A stretch of 64,000 nucleotides of DNA from Chryseobacterium panacisoli (GTDB lineage: Bacteria; Bacteroidota; Bacteroidia; Flavobacteriales; Weeksellaceae), in NCBI RefSeq assembly GCF_008274625.1, contig NZ_VTRU01000004.1, positions 310,001 to 374,000 on the forward strand, given 5' to 3'. A program made the translations under genes and the position numbers. Below, in pieces: positions 24,744 to 32,803 of the stretch; position 1 is the stretch's first letter; each line of letters starts with the position of its first letter. The notes beneath the pieces are model-generated. The model saw only the letters and a program-made list of their open reading frames with translations. It ran no database searches and was not told the DNA's origin.

Positions 24744-24771
24744 AAAAAAAGCTCTGAAATTTTTCAGAGCT
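24744..24771 (-). terminator. Hairpin plus T-run between the sprF-like gene and hemW
   Basis: AGCTCTGAA at 24750-24758 pairs with TTCAGAGCT at 24763-24771. On the minus strand it is followed by seven T residues and then at once by the hemW ATG. A TAAATTTG -7 box at 24772-24779 lies directly upstream of the hairpin. Confidence 0.75.
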
Positions 24772-24779
24772 CAAATTTA
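24772..24779 (-). promoter_or_regulatory. -7 box TAAATTTG upstream of hemW
   Basis: On the minus strand TAAATTTG fits TAnnTTTG. Transcription from it would start at or within the following hairpin, so the hemW leader would be little more than that hairpin. Confidence 0.5.
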
Positions 24780-24794
24780 TTTAAATTAAATTAA

Positions 24795-25745
24795 TTAGTA
24801 TCTAAATCCTCTAGCATTAATAAAGTTGTCAAAGTTATAACCCAGACCAATCATGAAGCTGTTTCCACCATAGCTTTGGATATCAGATATTCCAAGGTTA
24901 TAAGTTGCTCCGATCATGAATTTGTTGAATCTCACTTTTACAATTGGAGAGATACTCAGGTTCTGATTATCAAATCTGTTCTGAACCGTTCTGTAGCTTA
25001 CCCCGAAAGAGAATGCGTTGATATCATTAGAGAAAGTCGCCATTAGGTTCCAGTCGATCATTCTCGTTGAGTTCGTATTAAGGTTAATTAATGCTGATGG
25101 TGCAATTGTAATATTATCAGCAATATTCCAGTTATATCCTAAGTTTAAGAAGAATTTAATTGGAGAAGGCTCGTAGTTGTTTACGATAGAAGCATCATTA
25201 CTTAATGCAATATCATTTACGGAAACACCCCCGAATAACCCTCTATAGGTAGCAGCCAAACCGAAGTTTGCATACACCATGAAGATGTTACTTTCTTCAC
25301 CTCTCAATAACGGGTCACCTCCTTCTTCAGTATTAATTTTAGAATAATCAAAGTTCATGTTATAGAAGTTAACACTTGTACCAAAAGAGAACTGGTCTTT
25401 TCTGTCTCCTTCACTACTTAGAGGAATAAAATAAGAAGCACCAGCTGTGATTCCCCCTGCAGAAATAGGTCCGTTACTATCTCTGAACACGGAAATACCA
25501 GCACCTACTCTATCAAAGATATTCGCATTAATCCCGATTGACTGTACATTCGGAGAATTGTTGAACTTTGAAAATTGTTGTTGATAATTGGCGTTGAGCT
25601 GTACGTAATCTGTCTTTCCGTATTGAGCTGGGTTGAACAGGAACTCACCATCCAAAAGATATTGCTGATAGTATGGTAGTGATTCTTGTGCTTTGTATGC
25701 ATTTGACAAAAGAGCTAAACATACGATAGCATATAGTTTTCTCAT
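24795..25745 (-). CDS. PorP/SprF-family outer membrane protein (type IX secretion/gliding)
   Basis: This 316-residue protein has a signal peptide (IVCLALLSNAYKAQ) and the PorP/SprF pattern: LPYYQQYLLDGEFLFNPAQYG at the start of the mature protein, then alternating beta strands typical of an outer-membrane barrel and an aromatic C-terminus (NARGFRY). SprF is needed for surface display of the adhesin SprB in gliding flavobacteria and PorP for type IX secretion; which role this copy has cannot be told. No sprB-like gene is next to it in the window. The ATG at 25745 gives a proper signal peptide; one at 25763 adds six residues. Confidence 0.88.
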   Translation of the reverse strand: MRKLYAIVCLALLSNAYKAQESLPYYQQYLLDGEFLFNPAQYGKTDYVQLNANYQQQFSKFNNSPNVQSIGINANIFDRVGAGISVFRDSNGPISAGGITAGASYFIPLSSEGDRKDQFSFGTSVNFYNMNFDYSKINTEEGGDPLLRGEESNIFMVYANFGLAATYRGLFGGVSVNDIALSNDASIVNNYEPSPIKFFLNLGYNWNIADNITIAPSALINLNTNSTRMIDWNLMATFSNDINAFSFGVSYRTVQNRFDNQNLSISPIVKVRFNKFMIGATYNLGISDIQSYGGNSFMIGLGYNFDNFINARGFRY

Positions 25746-25796
25746 AACAAATCTTGATTTCAATTCAACAAATATAAAAAAATTCTCAATATATTT

Positions 25797-26870
25797 TTAG
25801 TTTTCCAAATAATTTCTCCATTTTTTTACAGCATCCGCCATATCTTTGGGCATTGGGCTCTCAAAATATAATTCCTTTTTTGTCGTTGGGTGTATAAATC
25901 CGAGGGTATGTGCATGAAGGGCATGTCTTGGCAAAATTTCAAAAACATTTTTAATAAATTGCCTATATTTTGGAAGATTTACTCCTCTTAGAGGCGTATG
26001 TCCTTCATATCTTTCGTCATTAAACAAAGTATGCCCGATATGTTTGAAATGCGCCCTGATCTGATGGGTTCTTCCCGTTTCAAGTTTACATTCTACCCAT
26101 GTCATGTATTTGAATCTTTCGAGGACTTTATAATGGGTTACTGCATGTTTTCCATGGCTGCCATCTTCATAAACAGACATCTGCATTCTATTTTTAGGAT
26201 GTCTTCCGATATGGCCTCTGATTGTACCTTCATCATCCTGAGGGTTCCCCCACACAAAAGCCCAGTATAGCCTCTTGGTAGTTCTGTTGAAGAATTGCTT
26301 CGCCAGAAAACTCAATGCATACTCATTCTTAGCAATCACCAGCAGTCCGGAGGTATCTTTATCAATCCTGTGAACAAGCCCTACCCGGTCAAGATCAGAC
26401 TTTGCTCCATTCTTTTCAAAATGGAAGGCCAGCGCATTCACCAATGTACCGTCCCAGTTACCGTGTCCCGGATGTACTACCATTCCAGCTTCTTTATCTA
26501 CCACTACAAGATCATCATCTTCATAGATAATATTAACGGGGATATCTTGTGGAATAATAACATTGGCTCTAGGCGGATGGGCAAGCAATACGGAGATCTG
26601 ATCTCCCGGTTTCACACGGTAATTCTGTTTTACAGGAGTTCCGTTCACCACAACGTTTCCGGCTCTGCAGGTCTGTGAAATTTTATTCCTTGAAGAATTC
26701 TGTCTGTAGATCAAAAGGAACTTATCAATTCTTAATGGCTCCTGTTTATTGTCAACAGTGATATTAAGATGTTCATACAATCCCTTATTTTCCTCATCAA
26801 TATCGATGTTTTCAATACTGTTGGAATCTAATAATTCTTCATCTAAAAAATCTTCGTTATCTTCTGACAT
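25797..26870 (-). CDS. RluA-family 23S rRNA pseudouridine synthase (RluD-like)
   Basis: This 357-residue protein converts uridines to pseudouridine in 23S rRNA. An acidic N-terminal extension is followed by an S4-like RNA-binding domain (RIDKFLLIYRQNSSRNKISQTCRAGNVVVNG) and the catalytic domain with VHRIDKDTSGLLVIAK, which carries the catalytic Asp, then KRLYWAFVWG and GRTHQIRAHFKHIGH. This matches RluD and RluC. The ATG at 26870 fits; an upstream ATG at 26891 would add seven residues including an unusual Cys/Lys stretch. It is followed by the sprF-like gene and preceded by the PASTA gene on the same strand. Confidence 0.93.
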   Translation of the reverse strand: MSEDNEDFLDEELLDSNSIENIDIDEENKGLYEHLNITVDNKQEPLRIDKFLLIYRQNSSRNKISQTCRAGNVVVNGTPVKQNYRVKPGDQISVLLAHPPRANVIIPQDIPVNIIYEDDDLVVVDKEAGMVVHPGHGNWDGTLVNALAFHFEKNGAKSDLDRVGLVHRIDKDTSGLLVIAKNEYALSFLAKQFFNRTTKRLYWAFVWGNPQDDEGTIRGHIGRHPKNRMQMSVYEDGSHGKHAVTHYKVLERFKYMTWVECKLETGRTHQIRAHFKHIGHTLFNDERYEGHTPLRGVNLPKYRQFIKNVFEILPRHALHAHTLGFIHPTTKKELYFESPMPKDMADAVKKWRNYLEN

Positions 26871-26888
26871 TGTTTTATATTTTTTACA

Positions 26889-26920
26889 CAAAAGGCCTCA
26901 ACATTTTGCAGTTGAAGCCT
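26889..26920 (-). terminator. Probable terminator of the PASTA gene
   Basis: AGGCCTCAAC at 26893-26902 pairs with GTTGAAGCCT at 26911-26920 with one G:U pair. On the minus strand it is followed by a short T-rich stretch. Confidence 0.55.
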
Positions 26921-26943
26921 GTATTTTTGATATTAATCTGATT

Positions 26944-28035
26944 TTATTCTACGACTACCTTCTTGGCTTTTGGCTTTTGAGCAGGCTGTTGTGTCGTTGT
27001 TGAAGCAGCCGGTTTAGCTGTATGTCCTGTAGCAGGGGCAGTAGTAGAAGTTTTAGGCTTCTCAGTTGCTGATGCTGCAGGTTTAGAAGTCACTGTCTGC
27101 GTCTTAGGAGTCTCAGTTTTTGGCACTTCAGGTTTTGGAGTTTCTCTTCTAGGTACCGGAGCAGGTACTACAGGAGCATCATAACTTGGTTCATTATGTA
27201 CTTCTTCATATCGTACCGGAGGAAGTGAAGTATCTACCTTCATACGGTAAATAGAATTCAGCTGCTCTATTTTCGCTCTTAATTCTGCCGGAGTTTTCTT
27301 GCTGGCCCAAAGGTCAATCTGCATTCCCTGGTCACGCACATCTCCTGAAGCAGGATCCTGATAGTAAATAATATCGGATTCGTCATTGCTTCCATCTTCA
27401 TGCTCTACCAATCCAACTTCAAACATACTTTTGGTAATAACAGATCTCGCTTCTTTCACCGTAAGTCCTACTACATTTGGAATGGAAATGTTTCTCATAG
27501 GCCCTGAACCTACTACTACATCGATAATAGAAAATCTAGGTAAACGCGCTCCCGGATTTACAGCATTTCCTTTATATAAAATTCTTAAAAGAGCATCCTT
27601 CTGAATACTCGGTTCATATATGGTATCTCCAATTTTAAGACCCACCTGATCCAGTCTCTGGAAGGCCAGCCCTGAATATTTATTGATAACATCCGGAACG
27701 GCAATGGGAGCCCATGTTCTCGGGTTTACTGTAAGGTGTACAGTTCTTCCGTCCTTTACACGGGAACCCGGTGCAGGATAAACCTGAAGAACCTGGAATG
27801 GTCTGAATTTAGGATTATAGTTGGCACTGTCTACTTCATATTCTAATCCTGTATCATCTAAAATTTTAACAGCGTCATGTATAGATTTATTAACAATATT
27901 AGGAACAGGTATTTCCTGACCGTGATTTGTATGGTGTTCCAACCAGCGGAATGTGAGCCATACCAACCCTGCAAAAACACCGATGGCTATTACTAAATTC
28001 AGTAAAACTTTCCAATTGAAAAGTGATTTAAGCAT
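26944..28035 (-). CDS. Membrane-anchored PASTA-domain protein
   Basis: This 363-residue protein has one N-terminal membrane helix (VLLNLVIAIGVFAGLVWLTF) and three PASTA domains outside the membrane (starting near IPVPNIVNKSIHDAVK, IAVPDVINKYSGLAFQ and ISIPNVVGLTVKEARS). PASTA domains bind peptidoglycan or muropeptides. No kinase or penicillin-binding domain is attached. The last 110 residues are a Pro/Thr/Lys-rich tail (PKPEVPKTETPK). The start is placed at 28035 because a TATATTTG -7 box at 28062-28069 lies between it and an upstream ATG at 28104. It is divergent from ddl, suggesting shared cell-wall control. Confidence 0.85.
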   Translation of the reverse strand: MLKSLFNWKVLLNLVIAIGVFAGLVWLTFRWLEHHTNHGQEIPVPNIVNKSIHDAVKILDDTGLEYEVDSANYNPKFRPFQVLQVYPAPGSRVKDGRTVHLTVNPRTWAPIAVPDVINKYSGLAFQRLDQVGLKIGDTIYEPSIQKDALLRILYKGNAVNPGARLPRFSIIDVVVGSGPMRNISIPNVVGLTVKEARSVITKSMFEVGLVEHEDGSNDESDIIYYQDPASGDVRDQGMQIDLWASKKTPAELRAKIEQLNSIYRMKVDTSLPPVRYEEVHNEPSYDAPVVPAPVPRRETPKPEVPKTETPKTQTVTSKPAASATEKPKTSTTAPATGHTAKPAASTTTQQPAQKPKAKKVVVE

Positions 28036-28061
28036 ACTTAAAAATACTTTAATTATAACCG

Positions 28062-28069
28062 CAAATATA
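28062..28069 (-). promoter_or_regulatory. -7 box TATATTTG of the PASTA gene
   Basis: On the minus strand TATATTTG matches TAnnTTTG and lies 26 bases upstream of the ATG at 28035. It sits inside the open frame that extends to 28104, which argues against the longer start. Confidence 0.7.
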
Positions 28070-28142
28070 GCTAATAATTTTAGAATGGACTTTTTATTTA
28101 ACACAATTCATTTTTGATCTTAAAATTTGCAGATTTCCCATA

Positions 28143-28169
28143 TTGCATTGCATAAAATGTTTAAATTTG
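28143..28169 (+). promoter_or_regulatory. Promoter of ddl
   Basis: TTG at 28143-28145 and TAAATTTG at 28162-28169 are separated by 16 bases, close to the known flavobacterial promoter layout. The -7 box ends 22 bases before the ATG at 28192. Confidence 0.7.
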
Positions 28170-28191
28170 CCTTAATTGATACTATATGGTT

Positions 28192-29175
28192 ATGAACAAA
28201 AAAAGTGTTGCCGTAGTAATGGGAGGCTATTCTGATGAATATGTTGTTTCTTTAAAAAGCGGACAATTAATTTATGATTCTTTAGACAGAAATCTCTATG
28301 ATGTATATAAAGTAGTAGTCCTTAAAGATGAATGGTATTTTTTAGGAGAAAATGATAAAAAATACGAGATCAACAGAGGTGATTTTTCTGTAACTTTAGA
28401 TAATGGTGAAACCTTAAAATTTGATGCCTGCTTCAATATCATCCATGGCACTCCGGGAGAAAACGGAATTCTTCAGGCATACTGGGATGCAATAGGTCAA
28501 AAATATACAGGATGCGATTTTTACCAGAGCGCTCTTACATTCAATAAAAAAGATACTCTTGCCGTATTATCAAAGTATGGAATTCCTTCCGCGAAAAGCA
28601 TCTATTTAAGAAAAGGCGAAGAAATCAATGTAGATGAGATTGTATCAGAATTGAGTCTTCCGTTATTTGTAAAACCTAACCAGTCCGGATCTTCTCTGGG
28701 AATCACTAAAGTAAAAGAAAAATCTGAACTGATTGCCGCTACTGAAATCGCATTCAAAGAAGATAATGAAATTCTGATTGAAAGTTTCTTAGACGGAATG
28801 GAAGTTTCTGTGGGTGTAATCGATTTTAAGGGAGAAACCATCGTTCTGGGAATTACAGAAATTGTTCCTACCAACGAGTTTTTTGATTATGAAGCAAAAT
28901 ATGAAGGTGCTTCTGAAGAAATTACCCCAGCAAGAATTGATGAAGAAACCACAAAAAGAGTGGAAGAAATTGCTAAAAGAGCATACAATTCATTAGGAAT
29001 GAGCGGTTTTTCAAGAAGTGAATTTATTCTGATGAACGGAATTCCTTATATGCTTGAAATGAATACCAATCCGGGATTCTCTCCTGCAAGTATTCTCCCA
29101 CAACAGGCAAGACACTATGGAATTTCCATTATGGATCTTTGTGGAAATGAAGTTGAAAAAGCTTTAAATAAATAA
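28192..29175 (+). CDS. ddl: D-alanine--D-alanine ligase
   Basis: The 327-residue ATP-grasp ligase joins two D-alanines for peptidoglycan precursors. Family blocks are present: VAVVMGGYSDEYVVSLKSG at the N-terminus, HGTPGENGILQAYWDAIGQKYTGCD, PLFVKPNQSGSSLGI (ATP binding Lys), EILIESFLDGMEVSVGVI and YMLEMNTNPGFSPASILPQQ (metal binding Glu/Asn). The ATG at 28192 gives the usual MNKKSVAVVMGG start; the one at 28186 only adds two residues. It is divergent from the PASTA gene and 84 bases before coaD. Confidence 0.96.
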   Translation: MNKKSVAVVMGGYSDEYVVSLKSGQLIYDSLDRNLYDVYKVVVLKDEWYFLGENDKKYEINRGDFSVTLDNGETLKFDACFNIIHGTPGENGILQAYWDAIGQKYTGCDFYQSALTFNKKDTLAVLSKYGIPSAKSIYLRKGEEINVDEIVSELSLPLFVKPNQSGSSLGITKVKEKSELIAATEIAFKEDNEILIESFLDGMEVSVGVIDFKGETIVLGITEIVPTNEFFDYEAKYEGASEEITPARIDEETTKRVEEIAKRAYNSLGMSGFSRSEFILMNGIPYMLEMNTNPGFSPASILPQQARHYGISIMDLCGNEVEKALNK

Positions 29176-29259
29176 AATAGATATTAGAAATTAGATGCTA
29201 GAAGCCAATTCAAAGTCTCAAGCAGATAATTCACTAATCAAAATCATAACTCGTACAAC

Positions 29260-29724
29260 ATGAAAATTGCTGTTTTCCCAGGGTCATTTGACCCGATTAC
29301 ACTAGGACATTACGATATTATAGAAAGAGCGGCCCCGTTATTTGATAAATTAATCATCGCCATAGGGCAGAATTCTCAGAAGAAATACATGTTCCCTCTT
29401 GAAAAAAGAATGGAATTTATCCAGAATTCTGTAGCAGAATTTCCCAACGTGGAAGTAGATTCATTTGAAGGCTTAACGGTAGACTACTGTTTTGAAAAAA
29501 ATGCTCAATACATTATCAGAGGACTAAGAAACCCTGCCGATTTTGAATTTGAAAAAGCAATTGCCCATACCAACAGAACTTTAGCCCACAAAAAACTGGA
29601 AACCGTATTCTTACTGACCTCCTCAGGGAAATCATTCATCAGCAGCAGCATCGTAAGGGAAATCATCACCCACGGCGGCGAATATGAACTGATGGTTCCG
29701 GATTCGGTAAGAGTGGAGAGATAA
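29260..29724 (+). CDS. coaD: Phosphopantetheine adenylyltransferase
   Basis: CoaD transfers AMP from ATP to 4'-phosphopantetheine, the fourth step of coenzyme A synthesis. The 154-residue protein has the nucleotidyltransferase motif GSFDPITLGHYDII, the YIIRGLRNPADFEFE region and the ISSSIVREI motif near the end. The length and order are normal. It follows ddl by 84 bases on the same strand and probably shares the upstream transcript. Confidence 0.96.
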   Translation: MKIAVFPGSFDPITLGHYDIIERAAPLFDKLIIAIGQNSQKKYMFPLEKRMEFIQNSVAEFPNVEVDSFEGLTVDYCFEKNAQYIIRGLRNPADFEFEKAIAHTNRTLAHKKLETVFLLTSSGKSFISSSIVREIITHGGEYELMVPDSVRVER

Positions 29725-29735
29725 ATATATTAGCA

Positions 29736-30154
29736 ATGAATGATAAGTAATGAATAGTTTTGATAGAATAGATTTTCAGGGAAAGAACCAAAAACTTTTC
29801 TATTGCTATCATTAAAACATTTTCTTCATTACCCTATTCTGATGATATTTCAATAATAAGGAAACAGATTATCAGATCAGCAACTTCTGTAGCAGCTAAT
29901 TACAGAGCGGTGTCCAGAGCAAGATCAGAAAAAGAAAAGTTTGCTAAAATGTGTATAGTAGTCGAAGAAATTGATGAAACTCAACTTTGGCTTGAAATTA
30001 TTGAAGAATTAGAATATTTAAATCCAGAAAAAATTTTACATTTAAAAGCAGAATGTGAAGAACTTGTAAAGGTTATGACTAAATATAAGTTTAAACTTTC
30101 TCAAGTTTAAATGGCATAGTTTTTATTACCCATTGCTCATTACTTATCATTCAT
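29736..30154. repeat. 18-base inverted repeats flanking the broken four-helix-bundle gene
   Basis: The 18 bases at 29736-29753 (ATGAATGATAAGTAATGA) and at 30137-30154 are exact inverted copies, one at each end of the frameshifted S23-type gene. The left copy overlaps the gene's ATG. The motif is simple and ATGA-rich, so chance or local duplication is possible. Confidence 0.7.
29750..30110 (+). pseudogene. Four-helix-bundle (S23/IVS-type) protein gene, frameshifted
   Basis: The ATG at 29750 encodes MNSFDRIDFQ and then the frame ends early. In the next frame, from the GGG at 29779-29781 onward, ERTKNFSIAIIKTF is followed by IRKQIIRSATSVAANYRA, SEKEKFAKMCIVVEEIDETQLWLEIIEE and a final helix to the stop at 30110. 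Together they give 119 residues with the typical order of the S23/four-helix-bundle family (RSATSVAANYRA is its signature), so one base too many in the GGG run breaks the gene. Such proteins occur in 23S rRNA intervening sequences and as small genes in Bacteroidota; function is unclear. The part from GTG 29910 could still be made. Confidence 0.8.
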
Positions 30155-30165
30155 ACTCATAATAT

Positions 30166-30798
30166 ATGCACGAACAGTTCAATTTTGCGATAGAAGTCCT
30201 GGGGACCATTGCTTTTTCCATGTCGGGAAGTTTTGCAGCCATGCAGAAACGGCTTGATCCGTTCGGAGTGCTTATTATTGCATTTGTAACTTCCGTGGGA
30301 GGAGGAACTGTAAGAGACTTATTACTTGACATCCCTGTATTCTGGATGCATGATATCCTGATGTGTACCCTGATTCTGGTGACCAGTATTTTTTCAATGA
30401 TATTTAAATCTCTTGAGAAAAACTTTAAGGTAACTTTATTTATCTTCGACAGCTTTGGTCTTGGATTATTTACCATTATCGGTGTTCAGAAAGGGTTAAA
30501 TGCAGGAATTCATCCCATGATCTGTATTGCATTAGGAACCATAACCGGTTGTTTCGGAGGAATTATCCGGGATATACTGCTCAACAGGATTCCTTTGATT
30601 TTCAGAAAGGAAATTTATGCCACGGCATGTATCGTGGGCGGAGCAGCATTTCTGCTGATGACCAAATACACTCCGCTTTCCTATACTTTTGTACAGATTT
30701 TCACTATTTTGCTGATTGTTGCAATACGAACTCTTGCTGTAAAATATCAATGGCAGATGCCCAAATTTTATGGTTATGATCAGAATTCGGAAATGTAA
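30166..30798 (+). CDS. TRIC-type (YicG/UPF0126) trimeric cation channel
   Basis: This 210-residue membrane protein has seven hydrophobic segments in two similar halves. Each half contains the glycine-rich motif of the family: TSVGGGTVRDLLLDIPVFW (residues about 43-61) and TGCFGGIIRDILLNRIPLIF (about 127-146). Bacterial and archaeal relatives of the TRIC channels form trimers that conduct monovalent cations. It follows the inverted repeat of the S23 region, and a bidirectional terminator follows it. Physiological role unknown. Confidence 0.9.
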   Translation: MHEQFNFAIEVLGTIAFSMSGSFAAMQKRLDPFGVLIIAFVTSVGGGTVRDLLLDIPVFWMHDILMCTLILVTSIFSMIFKSLEKNFKVTLFIFDSFGLGLFTIIGVQKGLNAGIHPMICIALGTITGCFGGIIRDILLNRIPLIFRKEIYATACIVGGAAFLLMTKYTPLSYTFVQIFTILLIVAIRTLAVKYQWQMPKFYGYDQNSEM

Positions 30799-30856
30799 AG
30801 GAAAGTACTTCTCAAAAGACACTTTTTTGAACTGCAATACATTCAATAATAATTAT

Positions 30857-30886
30857 AAAAAAAGTCCTGAAAAATCAGGACTTTTA
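30857..30886. terminator. Bidirectional terminator
   Basis: AGTCCTGA at 30863-30870 pairs with TCAGGACT at 30875-30882, flanked by an A-run and a T-run. It serves the TRIC gene and the convergent gene at 30906. Confidence 0.85.
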
Positions 30887-30905
30887 TATTATATTTTTTT
30901 ATTGA

Positions 30906-31475
30906 CTAGAAGAATTTCCCTCTGTTTCTCATATTCGGGTTATGCATATGCTTCTGCATAGTCGGCATTTTCAACTGATCTTTCATCATTTTGATCTGAT
31001 CCGTCATCATTCCTGCGCTGTCTAATCTTTTGGCTTCTTCCAGTAATTTCTGACCTTCCTGTTTTCTTCCTTTAGAAATAGCTGCTGCTGCAAGATTCAA
31101 GGTAGCCATAGCTCTGTCATGTTTCATATTCAAACCATATTCCAAAGCTTTCTTCATGAAAGGTTCTACTTTTGCAGGGTGGTCCTGAGCTTGTGTTAAT
31201 CCTAATAAATAGTGAAAATATCCATATTGAGTTTTATGAAGCTGTCCTTTGTAGTCAGTTATTTTTGACAACCACTCGCCGGCTTTTTCCATATTCTGTT
31301 TTCTCAGTTGCCAGAATGCCAACAGGATATATTCATTTTTAAAGAATAATAAGATTGGGATTGCAGCTAAAAGAAAAACAACAATACCCCATCCAAGATT
31401 TCTTGTGAAAATCATCAGATAAAGTCCTGCCAGGATAAGAAGTGCTGCTATTGCAATTTTTATGTACTTATTCAT
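30906..31475 (-). CDS. Membrane protein with TPR-like helical domain
   Basis: This 189-residue protein starts with two membrane helices (AALLILAGLYLMIF and GIVVFLLAAIPILLFF). The rest is helical and looks like a few TPR-like repeats: MEKAGEWLSKITDYKGQL, VEPFMKKALEYGLNMKHDRAMATLNLAAAAI, QEGQKLLEEAKRLD. A Met/His/Asn-rich tail ends the protein. I do not recognise a specific family. It is convergent with the TRIC gene and precedes the dispersed repeat at 31529. Confidence 0.65.
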   Translation of the reverse strand: MNKYIKIAIAALLILAGLYLMIFTRNLGWGIVVFLLAAIPILLFFKNEYILLAFWQLRKQNMEKAGEWLSKITDYKGQLHKTQYGYFHYLLGLTQAQDHPAKVEPFMKKALEYGLNMKHDRAMATLNLAAAAISKGRKQEGQKLLEEAKRLDSAGMMTDQIKMMKDQLKMPTMQKHMHNPNMRNRGKFF

Positions 31476-31528
31476 TATTAAATTTTAGAAGTGCAAAGAT
31501 AATAAATTTAAGGCTTAAAGTTCAAAAA

Positions 31529-31621
31529 GTCAATTGTGAATGGTCAATTCGCTGCGCTTGTTAATTTTTGTAAATGTGAAAATTCACGATTCACTGTGCG
31601 AAGCAAAAATTCACTATTGAC
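31529..31621 (+). repeat. Dispersed palindromic repeat, family 2, copy A
   Basis: The 93 bases run from GTCAATTGTGAAT to TTCACTATTGAC; the two ends are inverted copies with one mismatch in 12. The first 41 bases match 55451-55491 at 37 positions. It lies between the TPR-like gene and folA and contains no gene. Confidence 0.82.
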
Positions 31622-31623
31622 AT

Positions 31624-32121
31624 TTATGCTTCTTTTTTAATTTTTTCAAACGTCTGGAAACAGAAATCATAGCCATTCTTTTCATCTTTCTCATGACAGG
31701 TTTCGTTGGTCATTTTCCAGATTTTCGGATCTATTTTCGGAAAGAATGTATCTGCTTCAAGATCTGCTTTCACTAAAGTAACTTCAAGTTTGTCTACAAC
31801 CTCCATAGTCTGTTGATAGATATTACCTCCGCCGATAACAAAAACTTCCTCGTCAATCTTTTTGGCAAACTTCAATGCTTCCTTTATGCTTCCTACAATA
31901 AGGATTCCTTCCTCAAACCAGTCTTTTTTTCTTGATACAACAATATTGGTACGGTTCGGAAGAGGTTTCCCAATACTTTCATATGTTTTTCTTCCCATGA
32001 TAATCGGATGCCCTGAAGTAATATCTTTAAAATGTTTTAAATCTTTAGGAAGATGCCAAAGCAACTGATTTTCAAAACCAATTTCATTTTTCTCTCCCAT
32101 TGCCACCACTATTGTTGTCAT
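31624..32121 (-). CDS. folA: Dihydrofolate reductase
   Basis: FolA reduces dihydrofolate to tetrahydrofolate with NADPH. The 165-residue protein has the family start (VAMGEKNEIGFENQLLWHLPKDLKHFKDIT with the catalytic acidic residue region and LW-LP-DL), then GHPIIMGRKTYESIGKPLPNRTNIVVSR and EVFVIGGGNIYQQ for NADPH binding. The length is normal. It stands alone; no thyA gene is in the window. It is divergent from the lemA operon across 73 bases. Confidence 0.96.
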   Translation of the reverse strand: MTTIVVAMGEKNEIGFENQLLWHLPKDLKHFKDITSGHPIIMGRKTYESIGKPLPNRTNIVVSRKKDWFEEGILIVGSIKEALKFAKKIDEEVFVIGGGNIYQQTMEVVDKLEVTLVKADLEADTFFPKIDPKIWKMTNETCHEKDEKNGYDFCFQTFEKIKKEA

Positions 32122-32156
32122 TCAAATAATTTTTTACAAAATTAGCACATAATTTG

Positions 32157-32164
32157 TATATTTG
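32157..32164 (+). promoter_or_regulatory. -7 box TATATTTG of the lemA operon
   Basis: TATATTTG fits TAnnTTTG and ends 30 bases before the lemA ATG at 32195. Confidence 0.65.
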
Positions 32165-32194
32165 GTTAGCACAAAAAATTTAAAAAAATAAACT

Positions 32195-32800
32195 ATGAAA
32201 AATAAAGGATGTTTGGGCGCCGGAACAATTGGTATTGCCCTCCTTATTATTGTTGCTGTTTTATTCTTCTGGGGAAAAAGCGGATATAATAATTTCGTAA
32301 CCAAAGAACAGACGGTCAACACAAAATGGTCAAACGTAGAAACGGTGTATCAGAAAAGAGCAAACCTTATTCCTAACCTGGAAAGAACTGTGAAATCGTA
32401 TTCAAAATTTGAGCAGGAAACGTTAACGCAGGTTGTAGAAGCACGTTCTAAAGCTACTTCTATCAACATTGATCCTACCAACATGACTGATGCTGATATT
32501 GCTAAGTTTCAGGCAGCACAGGGTGAGTTATCCGGAGCATTGAGCCGATTGATGGCTGTAGTAGAGTCTTATCCTAACTTAAAAGCAGACCAGCAGTATA
32601 TCAACTTCCAAAGAGAATATACCGCTATTGAAAACAGTATCAGAACAGAAACTGTTTATTACAACGAAGCTGCACAGGATTACAACACTTCTATCAAGAC
32701 TTTCCCAAATAATATTTTGGCGAATTTCACCAACTTTAAAGAAAAACCTTATTTCAAAGCTGAAGCAGGAGCTCAGAAAGCCCCTGAAGTATTCAAATAA
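32195..32800 (+). CDS. LemA family protein
   Basis: This 201-residue protein has one N-terminal membrane helix (GTIGIALLIIVAVLFFWG) and a long helical domain: YNNFVTKEQTVNTKWSNVETVYQKRANLIPNLERTVKSY, EARSKATSI, and YPNLKADQQYINFQREYTAIENSI. The N-x-K-W-S-N-V-E-x-x-Y-Q-R-R pattern is the LemA family's hallmark. LemA-TPM gene pairs are widespread but their function is not settled. It is the first gene of an operon with two TPM-domain genes (3-base gap to the next). Confidence 0.92.
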   Translation: MKNKGCLGAGTIGIALLIIVAVLFFWGKSGYNNFVTKEQTVNTKWSNVETVYQKRANLIPNLERTVKSYSKFEQETLTQVVEARSKATSINIDPTNMTDADIAKFQAAQGELSGALSRLMAVVESYPNLKADQQYINFQREYTAIENSIRTETVYYNEAAQDYNTSIKTFPNNILANFTNFKEKPYFKAEAGAQKAPEVFK

Positions 32801-32803
32801 ATA

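Noticed and set aside
29910..30110. An intact 66-residue gene starting at GTG 29910
   Set aside because: The upstream frame holds the conserved first half of the four-helix-bundle family, so the short frame is better read as part of a frameshifted gene.
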